Assembly: GCA_035578175.1 (NCBI GenBank)
Contig: JAQMRL010000003.1
Coordinates: 92,606,469-92,670,468 of the forward strand
Direction of reading: 5' to 3'
Source: Catonia carolina
Lineage: Eukaryota > Arthropoda > Insecta > Hemiptera > Achilidae
Length of the DNA: 64,000 nucleotides
The translations under genes and the position numbers were made by a program. The notes beneath the pieces are model-generated. The model saw only the letters and a program-made list of their open reading frames with translations, was not told where the DNA came from and did not search any database. This document shows, in pieces, positions 34,442-43,349 of the stretch (the stretch's first letter is position 1; every line of letters starts with the position of its first letter).

Positions 34442-34518
34442 CAAACTGCTTAATCTACAATCTGTTCGCAAGGAACAATGAATAGATGTGTGGTAGAGTC
34501 TATTAACTGGCTTGTTGA

Positions 34519-34540
34519 AGAAGAACTCATTAGTTCTTCT
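34519..34540 (-). other. Hairpin in the LINE 3' UTR: 9-bp stem, 4-nt loop
   Basis: AGAAGAACT and AGTTCTTCT flank a 4-nt loop, about 80 nt from the poly(A) tail. The 3' UTR is where LINE RTs recognise their RNA, so a role in template recognition is conceivable, but I see no comparative support. Confidence 0.6.
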
Positions 34541-34572
34541 CCATTTTACAAAATAAAATATATAATCACTTT

Positions 34573-34609
34573 AAAAAAAAAAAAAGTTTTTTTTTTTTTT
34601 TTTTTTTTT
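34573..34609 (-). repeat. Inverted homopolymer pair in the LINE 3' UTR
   Basis: On the element's strand there is A23, a single C, then T13. The A-run resembles an internal poly(A) tail, and the T-run can fold back on it. It lies ~30-65 nt after the ORF2 stop. Confidence 0.85.
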
Positions 34610-34637
34610 CAATGAATATAGTTACGTTGGTTGTGTT

Positions 34638-37319
34638 TTAAAACAAGTCTGTCGTGTGAAGTCTTTGTAAACGTCGAATTTCTTCACTGTTGTCGAGGAG
34701 GTTCACCGCTAAATAATTTGTGTGGCTATTAAGTCTTGTATGATACCTCGAAGAAAATCTTGAGATTTCATCCGTGATGGTTGGTATGTTCAAGTCTCGT
34801 TGAATGATCCTGTTGGTGACATACCACGGAGAGTCTGTGATAGTCCGGAGAAATTTCGTTTGAAAACGTTGAATTATGGCAACGCTTGACTTTGTCGCCG
34901 TTCCCCAAAGTTGTATCCCGTAAGTCCAAATTGGTTTCAGAATAGTCTTGTAAATTGTTAGTTTGTTCGTTAACGATAATTTAGAATTTTTGTGTAACAT
35001 CCAATAAAGTTTATAAAATTTGTAATTTAGTTGTTTCCTCTTATTCCAGATGTGTGTTTTCCAAGTTAGTCGACGATCTAGATGCATTCCAAGGTATCTT
35101 GCTGTATCTGATTGTGGTAGTGTTTTATTGTTTAGTTTAACAGGTGGACACGTGTCTTTTTTTAGTGTGAATGTCACTTGAACACTTTTCTCTTCGTTAG
35201 ACTTTATCCGCCACTTTTTTTGCCAGCTCTCTATGTTGTGTAGATGTTCTTGCAGATATTTTGAAGTAGTATGTGGTTTGCTATGTACAGCTTGGATTGC
35301 AACATCGTCAGCAAAAGCTGCTAATGTGGTGTTTTCCGAAACAGGCATGTCAGAAGTATATATACAATACAGGAAAGGTGACAACACTCTACCTTGAGGA
35401 ACTCCCGCATGGATAGGAAATAATTGTGATGAGTCTGCTTGTAATTTAACCTTGAAATACCTGTCTTCTAAAAAGGATTTAAATAAATTGAAAATTTGAT
35501 GAGGTAGGTGCTTTTTGAGCTTGAAAAGCAGACCAAGGTGCCAAACCTTGTCATAAGCTTGACAGACATCAATAAAGACTACTGAGCAAAATTCTTTTTC
35601 TTCGAAAGCCTTTTGAATTTTAGCAGCTACTCTGTGGATTTGCTCGATCGTACTATGCCCCACTCGAAAACCGAACTGGTAATCTGGTATTACAACACTT
35701 TGTTCGAGTACAGGTATCAATCTTTTTAAAATAACTTTTTCAAACACTTTAGACAACACTGGCAACAAACTTATTGGCCTGTATGACTTTATTTCGTTAG
35801 GTGGTTTACCTGGTTTAGGGATGAGCACAATTTCTGCTATTTTCCACTGTTTAGGATAGTATTCAATACGAAGCATAGCATTAAAAATGATTGTTATTAG
35901 TCTCAGAGTTTTTTGTGGCAATTCTTTCAGAATTTCTCCTGTGATTGAGTCGTGCCCCGGCGACTTTCTTGAACAAATATTTTTTTGTATAATTTCCTTG
36001 ACTTCATTTATGGAGAATAATTTAAGAGGCATTGCCATTTGAAATGGAGATTCTAAAAATTCGTTAATTTCCTCTTCATCAATTGAATCTGAGGGAAAAG
36101 GAGTGAAAACACTTTCAAGATGACTAGCAAAACCTTCTGCTTTTTCTTTGTTGCTCTTTACCCAGTTGCCGTTTGGTAGTCGAAACGGTGGAATGGTGTG
36201 ATTGGGTCTTTTAATCCGTCGCAAAGGTTTCCAAAGGGAAAAATTCGTATTATAATTAGGACCTAATTGCTTTAAATAATCTTGTAATGATTCATTACTA
36301 TATTCCTGCAACAAACGCTTCAGATTCCTGGCTGCATTATTGTAATTCCTTTTATCTACTGGGTTTCTTGTAGTTTGCCATACTCGCCTTAGTCTCCTTT
36401 TTTCGTTAATAGAAATTTTAATGTTCAAAGGTTGATAGACGTCCGTATTGTCGTAATTAGTTGTCTTGTCCGGAGTTGACAATTTGGCTGTTTCCTGGAT
36501 TGTTTCGGTTAGGTAATGAACAGCCTTGTCTATATCATTTTCATTTTTTAAAGGAATATCACAGGTAATTTTGTAGTCTAATCTTTGCCTAAAAAAGTCC
36601 CAGTTTGTATATGAATTTGTCAAATGTTTAGGCAACTGTGATTTATTAAAAATGGATGCAATTGATAATATTACAGGTGAGTGGTCTGACGGCAAGTCAA
36701 AGCAAGACTCTATTTTTACATGTGCGTCAGGAACTCCCTTTTTAATAAAGAAATCTATGACGTCTGGAAGTCGTCTAGTATCAGTAGGCCAATATGTAGG
36801 TTCATTTGAAGAAATATAAGATAATTGTGTTTGATCGATGACTTGCATTAACAGACGACCTCTCGGGGAAGTTATCCGAGACCCCCAACGCTGATGTTTT
36901 GCGTTAAAATCGGCACCTATTATAAAACGCCTTCCCAGTGATTTGAAAAATTGTGTGAAGTCCTCCTTCCTTAGCGTGTACCTTGGAGGAAAGTATGCTG
37001 CTGATACGTTTAATGGTCCAAAATTATCTGTTATTGACACACTTGTGGCTTGAATGCGTTCAGTTTGGTACTCTGGTAATTGATAATGGGCGATGGTATT
37101 TTTTATTATTAATCCGGAGCCCCCATGAGCTCTACCATCAGGGCTGTTTGTTTGGTATGTCGTGTATCCTGTCATTCTGAACGTATTTGTATATTTGAAG
37201 TGAGTTTCTGATATAAGTAAAATGTCCAGTTTCTGAAAAATGATAAAAGACTTGATTTCTTGGCTATGTTGGGCCAAGCCGTTAGCATTCCATAGAGCTA
37301 TTCTAAGAAGTCTTACCAT
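34638..37319 (-). CDS. Jockey ORF2: endonuclease and reverse transcriptase, 893 aa
   Basis: This protein nicks chromosomal DNA and reverse-transcribes the LINE RNA at the nick. Residues ~5-220 are the exonuclease/endonuclease/phosphatase domain: WNANG (N11-N13), SETH (E38), GADFNAKH (D137, N139), SDHSP (S211-H213). Residues ~480-760 are the RT: KSPGHD, SYRPISLLP, QFGFR, FIDVCQAYD (D584), AGVPQG..LSPFLY, FADD (F669-D672, the catalytic pair) and YLGMHLDRRLTW. The thumb and C-terminal part hold LKPIWTYGIQLWG. There is no RNase H domain, as is usual for Jockey. Length fits the family's ~900 residues. One oddity is GVPQGRVLSP, with Arg at 644 where Ser or Ala is usual. The start ATG overlaps the ORF1 stop in TAATG, so translation probably follows ORF1 by termination-reinitiation. 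Confidence 0.95.
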   Translation of the reverse strand: MVRLLRIALWNANGLAQHSQEIKSFIIFQKLDILLISETHFKYTNTFRMTGYTTYQTNSPDGRAHGGSGLIIKNTIAHYQLPEYQTERIQATSVSITDNFGPLNVSAAYFPPRYTLRKEDFTQFFKSLGRRFIIGADFNAKHQRWGSRITSPRGRLLMQVIDQTQLSYISSNEPTYWPTDTRRLPDVIDFFIKKGVPDAHVKIESCFDLPSDHSPVILSIASIFNKSQLPKHLTNSYTNWDFFRQRLDYKITCDIPLKNENDIDKAVHYLTETIQETAKLSTPDKTTNYDNTDVYQPLNIKISINEKRRLRRVWQTTRNPVDKRNYNNAARNLKRLLQEYSNESLQDYLKQLGPNYNTNFSLWKPLRRIKRPNHTIPPFRLPNGNWVKSNKEKAEGFASHLESVFTPFPSDSIDEEEINEFLESPFQMAMPLKLFSINEVKEIIQKNICSRKSPGHDSITGEILKELPQKTLRLITIIFNAMLRIEYYPKQWKIAEIVLIPKPGKPPNEIKSYRPISLLPVLSKVFEKVILKRLIPVLEQSVVIPDYQFGFRVGHSTIEQIHRVAAKIQKAFEEKEFCSVVFIDVCQAYDKVWHLGLLFKLKKHLPHQIFNLFKSFLEDRYFKVKLQADSSQLFPIHAGVPQGRVLSPFLYCIYTSDMPVSENTTLAAFADDVAIQAVHSKPHTTSKYLQEHLHNIESWQKKWRIKSNEEKSVQVTFTLKKDTCPPVKLNNKTLPQSDTARYLGMHLDRRLTWKTHIWNKRKQLNYKFYKLYWMLHKNSKLSLTNKLTIYKTILKPIWTYGIQLWGTATKSSVAIIQRFQTKFLRTITDSPWYVTNRIIQRDLNIPTITDEISRFSSRYHTRLNSHTNYLAVNLLDNSEEIRRLQRLHTTDLF

Positions 37320-37321
37320 TA
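37317..37321 (-). promoter_or_regulatory. TAATG stop/start coupling of ORF1 and ORF2
   Basis: The ORF1 stop TAA (37321-37319) and the ORF2 ATG (37319-37317) share one A. In the silkworm LINE SART1 the same UAAUG arrangement supports ORF2 translation by termination-reinitiation. By analogy that is the likely mechanism here. Confidence 0.85.
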
Positions 37322-38854
37322 TGACAATTTTGCTATAAGGGTAGACATCATATTCAGTATGATCTTAATGTCGTCATATAATTTAGCCTGACATTCTAGC
37401 TGCATCGAGATCAGCTGTTCCAATCTGCTGAGGGTTTGACTGCCTACGCTTGTTTCATTTCCAGGAATTGTATGCATTAGTACTGGAGGTGACTGTGTTG
37501 AATATGTTATACGATTTCCTTCTGAGTACGGATGAGGATTCAGTACACGATTATTAGTGACGCTATTATCTACATAGTGCTGAGTTGTATGCACTTTAGA
37601 AGCCACCTGTGCGTACGTTTGTAGTGAGCCGTTTATAATGCGCGGATCACGCGGTGAAGCAGTCGGTATTACCGTAGGAGTTTTAAGATGAGGTTGATTA
37701 ATTTGCTGTTGAGAAGGATTTATTTTTGGCCGAACCTGAGGATATTTTCTTTTCTGCATATCCTTATATACAGAGCACCCTTTATAGTTTGCTGGATGGG
37801 ATCCTCCGCACAAAACACATTTTGCTGGTGTTTTGCGATCTGTTTTTTTACATTCAATCGTCGGATGTTCTTCAGTACACTTAACACAACGGAAGGGGTG
37901 TCTGCAATACGCCTGAGAGTGACCATACCGCTGGCATCTTAGGCATTGTACCACATCTTTCTTAGTGTGGGGGACTTCAAAAGAAATTTTGGCATTTAGC
38001 AAATATTGAATCTGATATATATCTTTGTTATTATCTTTTCGCTGTATATCAACAAAAAACATATTTAGTGGCTCTTTGGAGATTCTGTGTTTTATGTTAT
38101 GAATTCGTAAAACTACATGGTCCTTTTCTTCTAATTCGGTTTTCACGTCATCAAGACATGCTGTGTGGTGCATCCCTTTGAGTACAACTCGGAAACACCT
38201 GTTTTGTGTCAATTGGTACGTGTGAAAGCTTATATTACGGGATTCCAATAGTTTAGCTATAACTGAATATAATTTAGTAGTTTTAGGAGTTAATTTAATT
38301 TGATTTGTATTTTCTAATTTGTAATAATATTGTCCTTTAGCAACCTCGTCTACAATTCCTAAAATATCATTTATGTTCACAAAATTTATAAAAAGAGGTT
38401 TCGGTTTTTCTAAAACGTTTTCAATTTGGGTTTCTTCAGTATCTTCTATATCTTTATCTTCCATGACTTCTTCGTCACTAGAAGATAAGCAGTCAAACCT
38501 ATTTGTAATCGTTACAAATTGTTTAGAGTTTATCTTAGTCTGGTTTTTATTGAAGTTAGGTTTTAAAGTTCTTTTAAATTTTTTTGAATTATCAGGAAGA
38601 ACATTTTTATCCACATCGTTGGTATCGACATGATTATAAGCACGTTTAGATTCTTTGATACGTTTCTTCTTCGTCAAAGAAGAGAAAGTAATTCCATTAG
38701 TTGACTGTCTATGCTCCAAGTCGTCTAATACCTTTAAATATTCTAAAACAGCTGTTGTTCCGACATCTGTACTACCAGAGCCTGCTAGATCGCTAGAACG
38801 AGGCGTAGTTGCGTTACCGTTTCCATTACACTGACTACTGAAATTGGTAGCCAT
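37319..38854 (-). CDS. Jockey ORF1: nucleic-acid-binding gag-like protein, 511 aa
   Basis: The LINE's RNA-binding structural protein, expected to form ribonucleoprotein particles with the element RNA. Residues 1-150 are low-complexity and charged, with acidic runs (SSSDEEVMEDKDIEDTEE). KPLFINFVNI (~152-161) corresponds to the PP.IFI motif that opens the conserved region. Residues ~220-295 match the PRE_C2HC domain found only beside these zinc fingers. Three zinc knuckles follow: C304-C307-H312-C317, C323-C326-H330-C335, and C346-C349-H353-C360. A Pro/Gln/Thr-rich region and a short amphipathic C-terminus (LEQLISMQLECQAKL) finish it. The ATG at 38854 lies in a CCATGG context and no upstream in-frame ATG extends it sensibly. 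The frame has no break. The stop is shared with the ORF2 start. Confidence 0.93.
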   Translation of the reverse strand: MATNFSSQCNGNGNATTPRSSDLAGSGSTDVGTTAVLEYLKVLDDLEHRQSTNGITFSSLTKKKRIKESKRAYNHVDTNDVDKNVLPDNSKKFKRTLKPNFNKNQTKINSKQFVTITNRFDCLSSSDEEVMEDKDIEDTEETQIENVLEKPKPLFINFVNINDILGIVDEVAKGQYYYKLENTNQIKLTPKTTKLYSVIAKLLESRNISFHTYQLTQNRCFRVVLKGMHHTACLDDVKTELEEKDHVVLRIHNIKHRISKEPLNMFFVDIQRKDNNKDIYQIQYLLNAKISFEVPHTKKDVVQCLRCQRYGHSQAYCRHPFRCVKCTEEHPTIECKKTDRKTPAKCVLCGGSHPANYKGCSVYKDMQKRKYPQVRPKINPSQQQINQPHLKTPTVIPTASPRDPRIINGSLQTYAQVASKVHTTQHYVDNSVTNNRVLNPHPYSEGNRITYSTQSPPVLMHTIPGNETSVGSQTLSRLEQLISMQLECQAKLYDDIKIILNMMSTLIAKLS

Positions 38855-39086
38855 GGCAACTAAACATCAAACCTCGTATAGGTTACGTAAAGTGTACCTA
38901 GTACACTTTTCAGTTTAAAATAAAACTAGTACTCACAGTTTAAAACAAGGAACCGATACAAAGAACTTATTGACTAGTCCTTACCCACTCAAGACACTTC
39001 AAAGCTCAGTAAAAACTTCTAAAAAGTCACCATTTATCTGGAGAGAAATCATATACGTCCATTTCTCATAAAACCGGAAGTAAACC
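38855..39086 (-). promoter_or_regulatory. 5' UTR and presumed internal promoter of the LINE
   Basis: A 232-bp leader begins GGTTTACTTCCGG at the 5' junction. Jockey-type LINEs carry an internal RNA polymerase II promoter here; I did not identify its elements. It contains one hairpin (38889-38909: arms AAAGTGTAC and GTACACTTT, 3-nt centre) about 35 nt upstream of the ORF1 ATG. Confidence 0.6.
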
Positions 39087-39099
39087 AAGGATAATAAGT

Positions 39100-39533
39100 A
39101 ACGATGCAATCTGATTCATTACGAGTTATTAATAATATTATTAAAACACGGATAATACTTAAGAGTAAAGATGTAATTCACCCATAACCAATACAATGTG
39201 AATAAAAATAAATTTAGTATTTACGAGTAGCATTCTTATTGATGTAATTAAGTTCTTAATAACGTTCGTAATTAATTAAAAATGAATAAGTATTTGTAAA
39301 ATATATTACTTTTATATTCACTATGAAAATTTGAAAGTTGTTTACGCATTTTTGTTTTATCAGACAGAATAATCACATAATGAATATTAATAAACTTATT
39401 TGTCTCAACTTATTTCTTTGGTGTAAGGGAGAGCTTTCACGTGAAATTAATGCAGGTTATAGTATTGTCTTTAATGATTATCGCATTATTTTTTAACAAT
39501 TTACATGAGTTTTTAGAGGCCAGAGTGTCATTA
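39100..39533. other. AT-rich stretch, nothing recognised
   Basis: Sequence between the LINE's right target-site duplication and repeat G1. No supported feature. Confidence 0.45.
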
Positions 39534-40060
39534 TTGTTTAGGTCATCAGCCGGAAGAAAGGCTGGTTTGAACCTGTAGAGGTTTTACTGGTTAAAACGAG
39601 GAGTGAGGTGGTTTACAATTCCCTTCCTCACTGAATGGAAAAATACGCTTATCAGCATGCCGGGCTCTCTGAGAAGCACATATTTTCTACTCTGCAAATG
39701 ACATCTTCACTTCATTCACCACAGGATCTGGCTGTATAATGAAACTCATTACTTTCAGAGGAGGTAACTCTGATTAGTGTCTTTTACACCTCTACCTCTT
39801 AGGTTCAAATCCCATTCAGGCACGGCATATTTTCATACGTTACAAAAAATCATTTCATCTTTCACCGTCTGTATTAGCAGTAATTGCGGAACAGTCGGAC
39901 GTTAAACCAAAAATAAGAAAAAAAACCTCTACCTCTTCTGTTCATAAATGATTTATTTAATTGGCTGACCATGTGATAAGAAACAGAACTATTTATTTTA
40001 GCTTTAAAACGAACAGATTGAGTAAATAATTTGACACTCCACCTGTCTGTTATGAGTAGG
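39534..40060 (+). repeat. Family G repeat, copy 1, with nested SINE
   Basis: Starts TGTTTAGGTCATCAGCC, has GAGTGAGGTGGTTTAC, ATTTAATTGGCTGACCATGT and ACTCCACCTGTCTGTTATG, and is ~390 bp once the SINE at 39801-39924 is removed. On the opposite strand the family ends GGCTGATGACCTAAACAACA, an A-rich SINE-like 3' end. Confidence 0.85.
39801..39924 (+). repeat. SINE nested in family G copy 1, 13-bp TSD
   Basis: Flanked by ACCTCTACCTCTT at 39788-39800 and 39925-39937. It begins inside box B (AGGTTCAAATCCC), has the body GGCATATTTTCATACG, and has the tail ACAGTCGGACGTTAAACC with an A-run. Its body equals that of the SINE at 10258 but its tail differs. Confidence 0.9.
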
Positions 40061-40294
40061 GAGTGTCAATAGGATGGACTTAACATATATTGCGACAAAT
40101 GGAAACTAATTGCGTATTAATAAACTTTACTACAAATTCAGTTTAACAAAAGACAAAATGCTTAATATGAATTTCTATTAGGAAACGAGAAAAATCACAC
40201 ACGAATAAACAAAACCTTGTGAAAGAATAAAAAGAAAAAACATGTGTTATCAAATGATCATGTGTTAAACGATTTTTTTATTAACCCTAATTTT

Positions 40295-40595
40295 ATGTAC
40301 GTTGCAATCTGTTCAATTCAGAACAAATACAAACCCCATAACCTAATAAGATGATATTTATGACGTGTAAATGAGATCTAGTCTTCTACAGACCCAGCTC
40401 AACCATTCCTGAGTGAATACGGTTAATTGAACCCCCAACCATCAAAGTACACCAGTAACCACTGCCTAGTATTCAAATCCGTATAAAAGTAACTACCTAT
40501 ACTAGGATTTGAACCAGGAACCTTGGTCTCCGGAATCTGCTGTTAAACAGCTGATTCGCGGCAATGACTTTACCTCTAGACCAACCCGGTGGGTC
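40295..40595 (-). repeat. Second SINE family, near-complete copy with tRNA head
   Basis: On the minus strand: CCGGGTTGGTCTAGAGGTAA (box A region) and GGTTCAAATCC (box B). The body continues GGTAGTTACTTTTATACGG, CACTCAGGAATGGTTGAGC and GATTGCAACGTAC. The same body occurs 5'-truncated at 30775-30990. Confidence 0.8.
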
Positions 40596-40599
40596 AAGA

Positions 40600-41680
40600 A
40601 ATAAAACTAGATAGAAAAAAATATTTTTAATTAACCTTGCTAAAAACGGCGCTAACAACATGATTTTGTACCTTCAAATACAAGTCAAGCGAATTTAGAT
40701 TAGATGGCAGAATAAATGTTTCATCGATATAAGAATCGAATAGTTAACTAATTAAAACAAACAAAAAAAAATACGTGTAATTACTGTAAAGTTTTATAAA
40801 AATATTAGTTTGCAAAAATGCAAATGTATAGTTATTTAAGTAAAATAACTATGTTTTTAAACCATTTTCTCTACCTCTGTTTATGTGTAAATAGAGGAAT
40901 ATAGGTAAATCTACACAGCAGTAAAAAACTTCATAAATTCTGAAATCTCGTATATTTAGTTCTACAGTAACCAAAAAGAAAAAACATATTTTAATTACAT
41001 GTACTTCATAATATACAATAGACTATAAAACAAATTTTTGTTTATCGTAAGAGAATAAGTTCTTAAAATTTTTAATAACATCGTATGGACGTACTGCATT
41101 TTTAATAACAATGTAGTTAGTGGTTGAGTTGCTCTTTTATAATATTAATTTGCTCGTTTCAAAAACGTAAGCACTAATTTTTTATTTTGACGTATTTATG
41201 TTACCTTTTCAAACTAAATTTAAAATTTTTAACGAAAAATTTTAATATGAATGACTTTATTGCATTTTTACTAAAATGGATTTAACAATGAAAAATTAAA
41301 ATTTTTATACAGCTAGAGCATTCCAAGATATAATTTATATTATAATAGAACTATTGAATTTTGTACGATTAGAGAAATAAATTAATGACATTTAGCATTT
41401 TTTTATTCTAAAAAGAAAACTAGGTTATATTACAGGCACCGTATATTTACTCTTCGTTAATATTTATGAAATGTTTTTATCTAAATTGGTTGACCTAATT
41501 TAAACAACATGATCCGTTAGCAAGAATTCATTCTTGGTAACATTTTTTATTATGATTATATACCAAAACACCACCAGTAAAATGTTACTTCCATGAGTTA
41601 TCTTATTCTGGATATCCATTTCTATTGATATTGACACGACGATAGTAATCTAACTCCGATTGTCCGTTAAACCAATATGT
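40600..41680. other. AT-rich stretch, nothing recognised
   Basis: No supported feature. Confidence 0.45.
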
Positions 41681-42479
41681 GGTTAATTATGTAGAATTCA
41701 ATTATTACTGAGGTTAATCCTGTTTCAATATTATGTCAACACCTTCTGTGTCGATCCATTTAGGTTCATAAATGTAATGGGGCGGTAAATCTTGAAACAA
41801 AGCATCATACAGATGGGGACTGTACTCTGGAGAACCTACGTGGTTGCATTGTTATATCGTCTTGGGATTTCATTAGAGACAAATGTTTAATCGTCATTTA
41901 TTGTTTTCTCAACATTCTTGACCGTAAATTCGTTAAATATCCCACAAGTCAAAATATGTTTTGTTTCCGTTCCAAAAACTTAACAGTATTAGGTAAAGTA
42001 TTCATAAATAAGCCTTTGGGAGTCCTATTCTCATTAGCGTTACATGAATTTTGCCTCGGAAAATAGAATTTTTGTTAGTGTATGGGTTCTTCCAGGTTTG
42101 GGTGAATAATGAAATATCCAGAGACTGTTATTTCTTCTAGTTGTTGTAAACCAAGACTAAATGGCATTGTCTTAGGAATAAAATTTATGATTTTCTGCTT
42201 CTTATTTTTCTTTTCCTTCGCCTTATACGGTATATGCTAATGATCCTGTTTCGACAAAGTTAATGTTTGTCTGTTGACTTGCAACCATACCCGTCATGCG
42301 TGTTTTGCCGAATTTTCACAGGAAACTTGCTGACCTAAATAAACTGCATCGAAGATTTTAGCACTATAAGATCTCAGTGAAGTAACAAATGGAACCAGTT
42401 CATATTGTAGTGGATGGTGTGTCAAAATAATAATGTGATATTTTTGAATGCTGGTAATAAGGTGTCAGGATTGTTTTTA

Positions 42480-42762
42480 GGTTTTAAGATGGCCTTCAAT
42501 GTAATTAAATGTGAAAATCTATTGCATAAACTTTGGGCCGCTGGAATTAGAGGTGTATGTAACCTTTGTTCAGATCCTGTCTAAGTGGCAGACAACAACA
42601 GGTTAGAGTTAATACTGTCCTCAGTGAAATGGGTGAAATAGTTAACATTGTATCACAGGGTTCAGTGCTCCGCCCAGTACTATTCCTAATACAATGATCT
42701 TTACCAAGGGTCTTTCAGGGGCCAGGTCACAACCTTTGCAGACGATACAGCACTTTCGTAGA
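42480..42762 (+). pseudogene. Relic of a CR1/I-like LINE reverse transcriptase
   Basis: Reads MAFNVIKCENLLHKLWAAG then IRGV, IVSQGSVLRPVLFLI and TTFADDTALS in changing frames. These are RT motifs 3 (FD.V....LL.KL...GIRG), 4 (G..QGS.LGP.LF) and 5 (FADDTA). The form HKL...GIRG is unlike Jockey and closer to CR1- or I-type RTs. It is cut at 42763 by repeat H. The ~800 bp before it may be more of the same element but shows no motif. Confidence 0.65.
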
Positions 42763-43345
42763 AACATACTTTTTCAGACCCTCTCAATTCAAAAAAACGT
42801 TTTTATCGATTGGTTTGTGTGTGTATTTGTTTGATTGCTTAAGTGATTGTGCGTGCGTGCGCGTTGGGTGCAATTTATCTCAAAAACGGAAGATTGTTCG
42901 ATGTTCGATACTATAAGACAACACGACATGAATGTTTTCATCAAAATCGGTTTAACGGAAGTAGTAGTTTACTCACGCAAGTTTTTTCGTCAATGTTATA
43001 TTCTCAAAAACGGCTCCTGCGATTTTGTTTCAAATTACATAATTTACTTAATATTTTTGTTATCTACTGGATAAGATAAGCAGCATGTCTGCTGAAATTT
43101 TGTGGGCTGTACTCTCGTAGTAAAAATGTGTTTTTTAAGATTACAGCCTTTAGCTAAAAATGCAATTGAGCAATAGTGTATATTATCCAAGATGTAGAAA
43201 ACCCTACAACTTTTATTTCGGAAATTTTCTTCTACAGTTTATCTCAACACAATTTGTGATTTTCCGTATTTTCTCATTGGAATTGGTAAAACGTGGTTTT
43301 TATAAGATTACGGCCATTTTATGATGAAAGTACATAAAATGGTAT
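42763..43345 (-). repeat. Dispersed repeat family H, copy E (reverse)
   Basis: Complement of H: AAAACGTTTTTATCGATTGG, TTTTCATCAAAATCGGTT, TCTCAAAAACGGCTCCTGCG, and ATGTCTGCTGAAATTTTGTG. Diverged. It contains a TGCGTGCGTGCGCG alternating run where copy A has CACGCGCG. Confidence 0.7.
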
Positions 43346-43349
43346 AACT

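Larger units (their letters stand above)
34426..39086 (-). mobile_element. Complete Jockey-clade LINE, both ORFs intact
   Basis: A 4661-bp non-LTR retrotransposon bounded by a 13-bp target-site duplication, AAGGATAATAAGT (34413-34425 and 39087-39099). On the minus strand the order is a ~232-bp 5' UTR, ORF1 (511 codons), ORF2 (893 codons), a ~210-bp 3' UTR and a poly(A) tail (T-run at 34425-34441 on the plus strand). No stop or frameshift was found in either ORF. Full length and intact frames suggest a recent insertion that may still be competent. Related but distinct Jockey families are present as relics across the window. Confidence 0.95.

Noticed and set aside
37688..38633. Open frames opposite or inside ORF1 of the full-length LINE
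   Set aside because: They are out-of-frame or antisense shadows of the zinc-knuckle ORF1, which is clearly the coding frame.
41680..42480. N-terminal part of the CR1/I-like LINE upstream of 42480
   Set aside because: Plausible by position but no endonuclease or RT motif could be read.
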